Assembly: GCA_002099365.1 (NCBI GenBank)
Contig: MSED01000005.1
Coordinates: forward strand, 682,001 to 746,000
DNA: 64,000 nt
Reading direction: 5' to 3'
DNA from: Phialophora verrucosa
Taxonomy: Eukaryota; Ascomycota; Eurotiomycetes; Chaetothyriales; Herpotrichiellaceae
Shown: positions 1 to 10,220 of the stretch, in pieces
Layout: the number at the start of each line of letters is the position of its first letter
Numbering within the stretch: position 1 is the first letter of the stretch
Made by a program: the position numbers and the translations under genes
Notes under the pieces: model-generated
Databases searched by the model: none
What the model was told of the DNA's origin: nothing
Seen by the model: the letters and a program-made list of their open reading frames with translations, nothing else

Positions 1-1257
1 GATGCCGAGTCATGTGCTGAAGCGGTCACCCAGTCGATTCGGCAGGTCGGGGAGACCGTGTTGAATGAACTCAACAAAATTGAAGTCGATGAGCCGCTTT
101 CATACTCTGGCGTAATCCGGCTAATGACATCCGCTGCGTCGGCAGAGCAACAAGGAGACGAAATGCAAGCAACCTACGCAAGTGATGTGTTTGAGATCCT
201 GTCGAAGCAGCTGCAGGCCCTTCAGACGAAGACCGACGACTTGAACACCAAATCTGCCGATATCTCGGGCGCGACCGAGTTTGAGAGACGAGATGCACCA
301 TGGATTGTTCGGGCCAAAGAGGTCAAGGCGCAAAAGGCAATGTCGCAAGATCTCCAGGAAGAAATGGCAAGGCTGAAGCTCAGAATCCAAGAACAGACCA
401 TCAGGATTAGCGAGAAGGACAAAGAACTCGAGGAACAGCAGGTCAAGGTGGAATTGCTGGAATCAAGAGCCAAGGAGACTAAGTTTAAAGATGACGGCGT
501 GAAAGAGATGAAGGATGAGATCACCAAGCTTCGAGCCGAAACCGCGACAGCCAGTGAGAATCTGCAGCGTCTCGAAGCCGAGTATCAAGCGTTGCTTGAG
601 TCTCGAGACAGCCAAAGATTGGAACTCGAAGCCATCAAACAGGAAGGGGTGCCAGACGGACAAGGTCTGCCGCTTGGGCCTGCCGACGAATCAGCTTCTC
701 TCCGACTCAAGGCCGAAGCAGATCAACTCAGAATGGAGATTCTGGGTTTGCAAGCAGCGGTGCGCTTCCTCAAGACCGAGAATCGGGAACTCAGGATACC
801 CGTGGGTGACCTTGCTCTGGGTGCTGTTCAGCATTCGTGGCTTGATCCCAGCCATCTCAAAGTCGCACCGAGGGATGAGAAGACTGAACAGCTGCGTGCG
901 GAGTCCAAGGATGTCTTTGCGCGTCTCATGCAAATGGCCAAGACTGCCAAACCTATCAAGCTGGCTAGGGCTTCTGTCTCCAAGCACGATGCAAAGAAGG
1001 GGCATATGTCGACGTGGCGAGCACAGACCGACACTACATTGTACAAGGTCCTCCAGCATTCAGAGGAACTCGAGCGATGGAACGAGATAAAGGATGACTT
1101 GGTCAAAAGGGCAAGGATTGTAGCTCGTCCAGCACCAACATCGAGGCGAGCAGTGCCGATGCGTCAACTTTTGACGGTACCAGGTGTAAAAGCACCCGAC
1201 ATAGAGGCCGAGGAATTGGAACTTGGGCCTGCTGTCGATGGAGTACGGATTGTCTGA
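1..1257 (+). CDS. dynactin p150-like large subunit, C-terminal part (partial)
   Basis: The frame is open from the first base to a TGA at 1255-1257, giving 418 residues that lack the N-terminus because the gene starts outside the window. The segment is rich in charged heptads from about residue 110 to 260, consistent with coiled coil. It contains a PWIVRAKE element before the coil and a non-coil C-terminal domain with WLDPSHL and LQHSEELERW stretches. This order resembles the C-terminal half of fungal p150/NIP100, the dynactin subunit that links dynein to cargo and Arp1. The CAP-Gly and first coil would lie upstream, so assignment rests on the C-terminal part only. The GTG at 58 is an internal valine, not a start. 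Another large coiled-coil protein is possible. Confidence 0.7.
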   Translation, partial: DAESCAEAVTQSIRQVGETVLNELNKIEVDEPLSYSGVIRLMTSAASAEQQGDEMQATYASDVFEILSKQLQALQTKTDDLNTKSADISGATEFERRDAPWIVRAKEVKAQKAMSQDLQEEMARLKLRIQEQTIRISEKDKELEEQQVKVELLESRAKETKFKDDGVKEMKDEITKLRAETATASENLQRLEAEYQALLESRDSQRLELEAIKQEGVPDGQGLPLGPADESASLRLKAEADQLRMEILGLQAAVRFLKTENRELRIPVGDLALGAVQHSWLDPSHLKVAPRDEKTEQLRAESKDVFARLMQMAKTAKPIKLARASVSKHDAKKGHMSTWRAQTDTTLYKVLQHSEELERWNEIKDDLVKRARIVARPAPTSRRAVPMRQLLTVPGVKAPDIEAEELELGPAVDGVRIV

Positions 1258-2672
1258 CGCTGAGTTTAAGCCTGTGACATACTTGAGAGATTCTGCCTTG
1301 TGAATAACACTCTTGATCCCATGCTTGGGATTTCCTCTGCTTGAAGAATGCCACTCAACCCGGATGACGTCGCCGAACTGTGTCTGCTCAATGAGGCAAT
1401 CATACGAACAAGGCGAAAGTAGGCGCTGGCTCAGCAACTGTCAGCATTTCAAGGTCAAGACGGCCGCCGCGACACCAAATCCCGATAGTTGAGCATCTCG
1501 AGGAGGCTGAGCAGAACAAGTCACTACAAGCACGGTTGTGTGAACATACATAGGGACCGGCCTACGGAGTACATTGCCTGTGGACGTGAGATTAAAGCAG
1601 GGCCCGGCAACAGACGGCGACGAGTATCATAGCACACAGTACGAGTATATCGGTGCCTCTGAGGCTGGGGCTTATGGGCGAGTAATGAATGGTGAGCGGT
1701 ATTCAACCGCAACGAGCGGCAATATCATCGCTGGTTCCCCGGCCGCTCCAGCACGATACGCCTCTTTCTCTGCGTCTCCGACGTCATAATGTTCCAAGGA
1801 AGCACCAGAGGGCGAGTTCGTAAGAGGAAAGTGAGCGCTTACGGCTCACTCCTGAGCAGACAACCAACATATTTCCGTATACAGTAGACCCCGGATACTC
1901 AGGTCCAGGAACTCGACGTTCTGCGAGTACTCGGTACTCGTATTGAGCGCCTCAGCGGAGAGTGGTGATCCGTCGATGGATGCCTCCCCTCTCTTGGGAG
2001 CGGCAGCACTTCTTGTTGCGGTAGGACGAGAGCAGAAATGATGATTGTCTTCTCGAATACCTCAAGCTTCTGGGACTCCAATGACGAGATCATCTCTGGC
2101 GGAGACACTTGGGCCAAGAGTGGCTGTGCCCTCTAGTGCCTTTCTGCGGAGAGATGTGATGGGCTGGCGACCCGCAAAAGCTCCCAGCAGTTGCTGGCTT
2201 GTCCCTCGCTAGTCGCCATGCCTCACTATTCCGCTCAACACACCGACGTATCGCAGTGACAATTCTCATCACGCATCTCGTCAGTATTCGATTTCAACTC
2301 GGCGCCATATTCTTGTGCTCTGCTTTTCCCTGCCCCCGACCAGGAATTCCCACGGCAGCAGTGCCTCTTTCCGCCAAGTAGCTTGGCGGATACAAGAGGA
2401 GAGCATCCCAGCTTGGTTCCGACCTGTCAACAGAAGACAGGCCCAGGTGGGAGCTCGATTTCTTTGTGTTGTATCACTCTTGCAGCCTGCTTTCCCGCGC
2501 GGCGGTTTCTTGTGTCAGGTCGATTCCCTGTCCCATTCGAATGGGTATGTGCATATCGTGGTGGTATATTACACCCACTCCCTTCGGATCCCAGTCCCTG
2601 GTATTCCCCAGTCTCTCTCCACTGCGACGGACCAAAGAGTACAAGCTGACCTGGAATCGTGACGCCCCCGAC
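1258..2672. other. intergenic region, 1.4 kb
   Basis: This stretch lies between the dynactin-like stop and the exchanger start. Open frames here are short, mostly lack ATG starts and show no recognisable domain. It contains a TACGGAGTA word at 1563-1571, TACGAGTA at 1640-1647 and TACTCGTA at 1935-1942. The part after about 2200 is pyrimidine-rich and probably promoter and 5' leader of the exchanger gene. Confidence 0.6.
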
Positions 2673-4114
2673 ATGGCGGCGTTGCGGAAAACATCTCTAG
2701 CTGCGACCAATATTCGTCAGAAATTTGCAAAGACTGCCTCTCAGCCCAATATCCATACCATGCCTGCCGAAGATGGCGGTCCCAACGGCCGCGCAGATCC
2801 TAACGAGCGGACGGGCCTCCTCTCGAGAATAACAACCACCGACTCGGGCACTCCCTACTACAAACATGAGAATGCCCTCATCAAATACCCCTTCCTCGTG
2901 CTACATGTGACCTGGGAGATCCTGCGCACAAACTATGTCAATGTCCTGCTGGTGTTTGTACCGATCGGGATTCTGGCCGGCATCCTGCAGTGGAAGCCTG
3001 CGCTGCAGTTCGTTTTCAACTTTATCGCAATCATACCCCTAGCCGCGTTGCTCGCTTTTGCGACGGAAGAGTTGGCCGTGCCGTTGGGTCAGACAATCGG
3101 CGGACTTTTGAATGCGACTTTCGGAAATGCCGTGGAATTGATTGTAAGTCTCCACAGTGCGCACAATGCGACAGGGACGAGAACCGGCTGACGCATGCGT
3201 AGGTGAGCATCATCGCCCTACAGAAGAACGAAATCCGCATCGTCCAGGCCAGTATGCTGGGAAGCATCTTGTCCAATATCCTCCTCGTCTTGGGATGCTG
3301 TTTCTTCGCCGGCGGTCTCAGATACCGCGAACAGAGCTTCAACTCGACCGTGGCATCCACCATGTCCTCGCTGATGACGGTCGCTACTTCGTCGCTCATC
3401 ATCCCGGCCACATTGTACGCCGTGATGAGCAACAACAAGGCGCAAGAAGATAACATCATGATCTTGTCCCGAGGAACATCGATTATTTTGCTCCTCATCT
3501 ATGTCGCGTACCTGTACTTCCAGCTCAAGTCGCACGCAGATCTGTTCGACGAGACGGAAGCGCAAGAAGAGGAAGATGCAGAAGCTCAGATTCTAGGGCC
3601 GTGGGCGGCGGGTATCGTCTTAGTCATCATCACCCTCCTAGTTGCGTGGTGCGCCGAATACCTCGTCGGTAGCATCGACGACATTGTTCAACAAGCCCAC
3701 ATCAGCAAGACCTTCATCGGTCTCATCTTGATCCCGATAGTCGGCAACGCCGCCGAGCATGTCACCGCGGTGATCGTCGCATGGAAGAACAAGATGGATC
3801 TCGCCATCGGCGTGGCCATCGGGTCTTCTCTACAAATTGCCATCTTCGTCACTCCGTTCCTGGTCGTCTTGGGTTGGATCATGGATCGGCCCATGACCCT
3901 GCACTTTGAGACGTTCGAAACGGTGAGCTTCTTCCTCGCCAGTTTGGTCGTGGTGCTCCTGATCCAGGATGGAAAGTCCAATTATCTCGAGGGATTGCTC
4001 TGCTTGGGTATGTACGCCATCATCGCGCTGGCGTTCTACGTATTGCCCGATGATGCGGGAAGTGGCATCAACTTGGGCAATGGCCTGGGCAGTCTCTTCA
4101 GCGGCGGGGCTTGA
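2673..4114 (+). CDS. vacuolar Ca2+/H+ antiporter (CaCA family, VCX1-like)
   Basis: Two exons, 2673-3143 and 3203-4114, are separated by a 59-nt phase-0 intron (GTAAGT...GCGTAG) and encode 460 residues. The protein exchanges cytosolic Ca2+ for vacuolar H+. The splice joins the first CaCA repeat exactly: GNAVELI continues into VSIIAL, followed by the conserved QASMLGSILSN block. The second repeat carries GNAAEHVTAV and GSSLQIAIFV. About ten to eleven hydrophobic segments flank a central acidic loop rich in Glu/Asp (around residue 275), as in Vcx1/CAX proteins. The N-terminal 60 residues are polar and cytosolic. The start at 2673 gives the typical length. A second in-frame ATG at 2760 would remove 29 residues and cannot be excluded. 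Confidence 0.93.
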
Positions 4115-4807
4115 TCGAAGCGAAGTGGATTCAGGGATGGCAGACGAGCCGGCGGGAAGCTCGGCATCTATTTCATTTGTACAACTTTTCAGAAATGCTC
4201 TGAGTTGAGTAACGGGGCTGTTAACCGAGTTTTGGGAGGAATCACATCAGGAACGACATGGACTGCAGAAATTGAGCCACTAGGCGTTGGGAATGAAATG
4301 GAAAAGAAGAGCCTATGTTTCGGCTGTTTGGTGTATGGTTGATACCCTAGGTCTCAACATTCGAATTGGGCTTGGGTTTGTTCTTGTATACAATCCGTAC
4401 CTGATAGCAATCAAAAAGTGACATCGAAGATATCTCGTCTCGAGTTCCTGGACGGTCCACGATGCGATGAATCGTGTTTGAAATGTCGGTTCAGCTTAGT
4501 CGACGCGCAACTGAAGCTTCATTTTTCTGTACTCCTGGACTTCAATGGCCGTTGCATGGGAGGAGCGACTTGCTCATGCCATGATATTGGTAGTTGGGAG
4601 TTGGAGTATCAGAATTCTGAGTTGCTCTCTTTGCTGAGTACGGTGGTCTCTACTCCGCCTCGCGCAAGCTACGGGAGGGCAAAGGGGCCTCTACCGGCCG
4701 TTCCCCAAACGGCAGGTATTCCTTTCGAGCTTGTCGTGATCGAAATCGCATTTGACGTTGATGATCGCATTTCCGACAGCACACCGACACAACTTCAGCA
4801 AGCTATC
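4115..4807. other. intergenic region, 0.7 kb
   Basis: This lies between the exchanger stop and the uS7m start. The downstream reading frame of uS7m stays open upstream to about 4418, but these codons have no family counterpart and precede the mitochondrial leader. I read it as 3' UTR plus promoter and 5' leader and see nothing else in it. Confidence 0.5.
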
Positions 4808-6048
4808 ATGGCGCCTCGAATATCCTTTCTCACAACCCGGTCAGTGGCGTTTAGACCAAAACCTGTCGTCCCGCAGAAAAGAATTGCCCCGGGGCCTGCT
4901 TTCCTCCAGCAGCGGGCAGCGAGTGATGATGCCACCTCGAAGTACGATTCCAACGAGGTCCGAGGAGCCAACGAAAGTCAGTTACCGCATGTGACTCAAG
5001 AAGCGGCTGCGATCGATAAGGTCACTGGGAACACACCGCCTGACATCGAGCAAGGCACACCCGTGCAGGAGGTGAGTTTTCACCCAACCCCTCTGAATGG
5101 AGCTATATTACATTGGGATTTCACAATCCGAATACTGATTGCATCTGTTCGGTACCGCGACAGATCCTGCAACGCGACAAAGACGCCCAGGAGAAGGCAC
5201 CCGAAGTCCTGAAGCAGGAGATAAAAAAGAATCCATCAGCCGGCGCGAACAAGACCCCTTCTGGATCCCGCTCCTTCTCGACCTCGGCCAGGAGAAACAG
5301 CCTCGAACTGCAACCAAGATCGGGGTCCGATGGCCCACCACCAGATACAGCTCAATTTCAGGGCACGAGAATCGTAGGCCTGGAATACCCTGACGCCGGG
5401 CTTGGTCATAAATTTCCCATCCCAGATCTGAAGCCGCTGGGGAAAGCGGTCAATTTCAAGAAGAGATACGATCCCGTCGTTGAGCAGATGACACGAAGTC
5501 TTATGAGAGACGGCAAACTGAGCCGCGCACAGAAGGTATGAAGGGTTACTCGCATGCCTACCAACCTGGGGTCCGCAACGACTGATATGCTGGTGTACCA
5601 GAACATGGAACACATCCTTGACGCCCTCCGCACCTCACCTGCACCACCTTCAAACTCCGACTTGATCAGCACTTTACCGATACAATCTCTTCCCCTTCAT
5701 CCAGTTGCTTACCTTACCGCCATAATCGACTCTGTGGCACCGCTCATCAAGATCCGCCAACAGCGCGGTCTGCTAGGTGGTGGTGCGTCGATGCCCATCC
5801 CTGTCCCTTTGCGACTGCGCCAACGCAGGAGGACCGCTATCCAATGGATCCTAGCTTCAGCGGAGGGGCGACGCGAAGACAAGTTTGCGGACAGGGTAGC
5901 CAAGGAGCTGTTAAGCGTGGCCGAGGGGAGGAGTTCCTCGTGGGAGAAGCGTGCCAGAGTGCACAAGATGGCTATCAGCGCAAGAGCGAACATCAGGGTC
6001 GCGTCCATGGGTAGGAGGGTCCGAAGTAAGAGCATCCGAGGGAAGTAA
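4808..6048 (+). CDS. mitochondrial small-subunit ribosomal protein uS7m
   Basis: Three exons (4808-5071, 5164-5535, 5602-6048) give 360 residues. The introns are GTGAGT...GCGACAG and GTATGA...GTACCAG, both phase 0. The product is the mitochondrial counterpart of bacterial S7 (yeast Rsm7), which binds 16S-type rRNA at the head of the small subunit. The first roughly 90 residues are Arg/Ser-rich with few acidic residues at the very start, as in a matrix-targeting leader. The conserved core begins near YDPVVEQMTRSLMRDGK. It continues with the MEHILDALR helix, the basic RQQRG..P.P..LRLRQRRR segment and a terminal helix with KRARVHKMA. Length fits fungal uS7m. The next locus on the minus strand ends 270 bp downstream. 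Confidence 0.92.
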
Positions 6049-6318
6049 ATACGTGTGTCTGCTCCCGAATGCCCGGGAACGCAGGTGCTGAAACCAACGA
6101 GGTTTATATGGCGTCCTCTGCCACGGCTCAGGCATATTTGTGTAAGTATATCGCTGGACTGAGACGAAATCAAAAGTTACAGCAGTCAATCGACGGCCTT
6201 TTGCCCAACCTCGACTTTGACGTTCTCAACTTTCGATATTGCTCAATTGTGCTGTTCTGACTTCAAGGAACGACATGTATCGTCGCCGTGGAGAAAACGA
6301 CATCATTTTCCTGTCAAC

Positions 6319-8285
6319 TTATCTCAGCCGCCATCTATTCCTGTCGACTCGCCTCAACCGCCATACACGTCGAGGTCCAGAGTCTTCTTGACCCACAACC
6401 ACCTGTCCAGCCCAACGGCGGCCTTTTGCCTTGCAGAGATGTTCCCCGCATGACCCAAAATTACTGATAATGCGCAAATGAATTGGACTTGCGCCGGCCC
6501 CGGCCTCAGAAGCCGCCGCTGCCATCTTCAAACTATTCGAATAACTCACTGAGTCGTCTTTGTCCCCCGCCGGCAGCAGCACAGGCGGATACCTCGATCT
6601 GCCAGCAACAGCAACAGCGCCCTGCGCACTCGCACTCGCACTGGCAGTGGCATTCGTATTTACGTCCGCACTTGCAGTCACAGTCGTATTTGCCTCCGCA
6701 TTGAGAGCCTCCAACACCTTCTCCATGGGACTCCACCTATCCACGACATCAAAGTCCGCCGGATCATTCACGTCACCTACGTCCTCCACGCCGCGTTTAC
6801 TCCGGTCCACGCGCTGCCTATGCAGGATGTCCACGACGGGGGCGTTCAAGATGACGGCGTCGAACAAGTCTGGGGCCTGCGTCATGGCCGTCGCGACGTT
6901 GAGCCCGCCCATGCTTTCGCCCATAAGGATGATTTTTCTTCTCCCGCTGCTGCCGTGGCCGCCGCTAAATCTCTCCCGCAAGAACCTCGCCGCCGCGACG
7001 ATGTCGTCAAAGCCTCGTTGGCGGTTCTCCTTGCAGGCCGAGCGGTGCCATGAAGTGCCGTACTCGCCGCCGCCGCGGATGTTGGCCACGGCCAGGATGC
7101 CCCCGCGCGTGGACGGGGAGGCGAATGTCAAAAAGTCGGGCCGGAAGTGCGGGATCACGGAGATGTCGAAGCCGCCGTGGATGTACAGGAGGATCGGGCC
7201 CGTCGGGCTGGGAGTTGACGTGCTGGTGAGGAACATAGGGATCGAAGTCGAGTCGAGGGAGGGGTAGAAGACTTGGGTCGTCGAAAGACTCTGGCTGGGG
7301 TCGGCTGGCGGACCTGAGAAGAGGGAAAGGTGGGAGAAGGGAGATATGGTGGGTGCTGTGTTGGCTTTTGTTTGTCTTCCTTCTCCTTCTCCTTGGTGTC
7401 CTCCAACACGCTCGTCCAAGCACAACCGAACATACCATATACGATGCGGATGACAGAACGAGGACTCCAACAAGAACACAATCTCCGCGGACACATCGTA
7501 CGAGACGTCCAGTACGGTCCACAGCGGCAGATCGTCGAGGGTTCTCAAATGCTGTCCTCCCTTGGAGAAGATCTGGACCTGGTCGCGCACATCGATTGAG
7601 CGTACGACAAGAACATGTCCCCCCGGAAGCAGTCGCGCCAGCTTGAGCGTCTGGCGCTCATGCGGAGGGACCACTTCGTCGAGTGCCCCGGTGTCTGGAC
7701 TCCACGCTACGACTTTGCCATTATCTGCACTCGTCCAGAAAAGGTGCGTGTCATCCTCCGCCGACGTCGCGATATACCTACAAGTTGTCAGTCCGGGTCT
7801 CGGTCCGTGGTAGGTCTCACAACTTACTCCCACTGTGCATCGGAAGCGTCCGAGATCTTGCCGTCGAACTTGAGATCGAGTCTCTGAGTCTTTCTTGGTC
7901 CGGCCTTCTCCTGCCTCTGCTCCGCCTCTGCCACGCCGGCCGCCCACACCTGACATCCCCTCTGGATCGGCGTACACGACTTCATCCTCCTCCTGCGGCC
8001 GCCCAATCTCGTGGAATCGAAGTTGTGCTGGTACTTTCTTGTTCCTGTCCTCGTCCCCGTCTGCACCCCCACGACTGGTATCGGTGGTAGGGTAATACGG
8101 ATAAAAGAGCCCACGGTCCGACAACCAAGGAATCACACTTTGAGGTCTTACTCGCGAACTTGGTGCCCCGGACTGTGTCGTCTAGGATCTTGCCCGAGCG
8201 CACGTCCTTGGTCCGCACGACACCCCAGTCCGAGCCAGCCTCGCTGGTCGTGAAGGCCCAGTATTTCTCGCCCCGGCTGGGCGAC
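6319..8285 (-). pseudogene. prolyl oligopeptidase (S9A) family pseudogene, 5' truncated
   Basis: Reading leftward from about 8285, the translation matches the S9A propeller (EKYWAFTTSEAGSDWG), then WLSDRGLFYPYYP, then an alpha/beta-hydrolase domain with YIHGGFDIS, NIRGGGEYG and a GESMGG nucleophile elbow (catalytic Ser codon 6913-6915). One intron looks intact (7827-7778, GTAAGT...TTGTAG). The N-terminal roughly 100 or more residues are missing. About 16 extra bases near 8134-8149 shift the frame between KFAS and IPWLSD. A second frame change lies near 7900-7960. The candidate Asp (AGDKDD) is present, but the Gly-His expected near the C-terminus reads NFGSCGEHL. The long open frame 6319-8136 would start inside the propeller. 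A low-complexity Ala/Thr/Asn tract of about 35 residues (roughly 6600-6710) precedes the Asp. I read this as a decayed relic. An expressed divergent enzyme is less likely. Confidence 0.7.
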
Positions 8286-9363
8286 GATGCCTGTATTGTT
8301 CTGGGCGAGTCGGCGGACAGCAATCTCCTTCTCCCGTGCCATAAGGAACCAGGCTTTCATGGGAGTCGTGGGGAATACGAGCGTGGCGAGGACACCATAC
8401 CCGATGGTCACGGAACCCAGGATTACGTAGATCCATTTCCAAGGGCTGGTGGCGTATGCACCTTGAATACGCAAGGCGCCAAAGTCAACGTCTTGGCCGG
8501 CCCAAGAGCCAATTGCCGTTCCTGAGATATAGATTCCGGCGCGCAATAGCTGCTCCCTGTTTTTCCACCTTTGAGTGGTAACTCAGTGGTCGACCGGCAC
8601 ACACACGCTGTTGGGAGACATATCACATGGAAGTGATGATGATGGATAGTGGTTGAGCGACAACGGCAAAGCCGCTGAAGAAGCTGGGAGCGGTGAGCAA
8701 GCTTCATGGCAAGTTGACCACGTAATGTGTTACCGAGGGGCCGTGATGTCCGCAAAATCATTGCAGACGATCACCAAGATTGCAGTTATGCCAACATATA
8801 TGACGACGGCGCCATAGAACATGCCAACTGGGAGGTGCTGTGCCAGAAGGAGCAGCGGATATTGTCCCTAGATAACATGGCTCAGCATCGTTCTCTCTCT
8901 CCCCCCTCTTGGGTCAAGGATACCCACGGCCACTGCACGCAGCGTAGAGATGCCCGCGGAGAGCTGGTACTTTGACGCAGGTTTCCCCCCACTATATTTA
9001 CCACGAATAGTTTGAGGTCTTGCACCAGTCCAAAGATCGCGGCGAAGCCATAAGCTTGAGTGTCTGCATAGGAGACGATCGAGCCGAAGAACAGCTTCAG
9101 CCACGGCAACAGTTTAAGCAGGTCTTCATCCTTCCAAGGGGACTGGAGGATGTCTCGAGACTGCTGGATCTTACCAATGATAGGATCACCCCATCGATTT
9201 TCCACAAGACCTTCCTTTCTTCTGCTTCTGTCCACGTTATCCCCCTTCCGGCCGCAACCCACAGTGCGTCGTCAGCGTCCCGAGTGTGTGGTTTGGCGTC
9301 TACCTCGTCAGTTGCAGCAGGAGAGGCGTGTTCCACGGTATCAGTTTCTGCTTTGGAAGCCAT
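8286..9363 (-). pseudogene. MFS transporter (allantoate permease-like) pseudogene, 3' truncated
   Basis: Minus-strand translations from an ATG at 9363 give a polar N-terminus ending in WTEAEERKVLWKIDG, the usual entry to TM1 in DAL5/TNA1-type anion:cation symporters. In-order fragments follow: FFGSIVSYADTQAYGFAAIFG (TM1), YPLLLLAQHLPVG (the TM3 region), REQLLRAGIYISG, and SPWKWIYVILGSVTIGYGV...REKEIAVRRLAQNNTG. These fragments lie in different frames. A TAG sits directly before the YPLLLL segment (8870-8868), a TAA interrupts at 8732-8730, and the segment for TM4-TM5 is degenerate. Similarity ends at NNTGI, about the middle of the family, where the peptidase relic begins. Some frame changes could be introns (GTAAGA near 9180), but the stops and the missing second half indicate a pseudogene. 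Confidence 0.72.
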
Positions 9364-10220
9364 GATTGCGCTACGGCTGGACAGTGTACCCAAGTAGCAA
9401 ACAGAGAGGCAGGGTGAGACGGGAAGCTGCTGTTGACTCGATAGACCCAACAGTCCACAAAACCTGGTATTCTCTGCAACCACCGACATCGGGGGTGTAA
9501 CCGAGCATCCTTATACATTTGAGACGCAGCTCATGAGGCTGGCTCGTAGAGGTCGTCGTTCGCACACTTCACCTTGACGTGACAAACGTCCATCCTGGGA
9601 CATGCATGCTCAAGGGATGGGGCTCCGCATTGCGACTCCGTACGGCCAGAGAGGCCCATGGCATTTCGTGCATGAGTCGAAGGGCTTCCGGTGTTGTGAG
9701 AAGAGGTCATATTCCTTGTCGGGGAATTTTGGCGAAAGTGAGAGGCGGTCACCGTTGCCGGCACCGGCCACCGGCTCCCAAGAAAGCTACGAGCTTCCTC
9801 TTATGACACTCCATCCTGCATACCCATTCCCTTCTTGCATTTAACAGCAGAAGTTGACTAGATAATGCAAGCGCGACGAACTGGCGCAACAGTCTTCTGC
9901 ACGTCCGGCGTCCGAGAATCATGCCCGTGTCCCAATGGGATATCTGTCTCTCCGCGCTTTGGGCGATCTTGCATTGATCTGAAGCGGCCAGATTGATCAG
10001 TGGGGTATCGCTGGAACTTGATGTCCTTCTTTCGACCGAACAGCTGCTGCGAAACGGTCCGCGGTTATAGACACAGAGGTAACAACGCGGCCGAGGCCCG
10101 TTACCCTCGGCAGCTGTTCATGGCGTCTTTGCGTGAAGACTTGTTAAGTATGGCGTACGCTCACCCAGGGCAAGAAAAGCTGTTTTCCTTCAACCCGCAT
10201 TTGCCAGAGATTTCAACGCA
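9364..10220. other. intergenic region, 0.86 kb, likely beta-mannosidase promoter
   Basis: This lies between the pseudogene start on the minus strand and the beta-mannosidase ATG. No open frame here has an ATG start with recognisable content. It should hold the promoter of the downstream hydrolase gene. I could not single out a confident regulator site. Confidence 0.5.

Noticed and set aside
6319..8136. A 605-codon open frame that could be annotated as an intact serine peptidase
   Set aside because: It begins inside the propeller, needs frame changes near 7930 and 8140 to follow the family, and lacks the usual C-terminal Gly-His. I treat it as part of a pseudogene.
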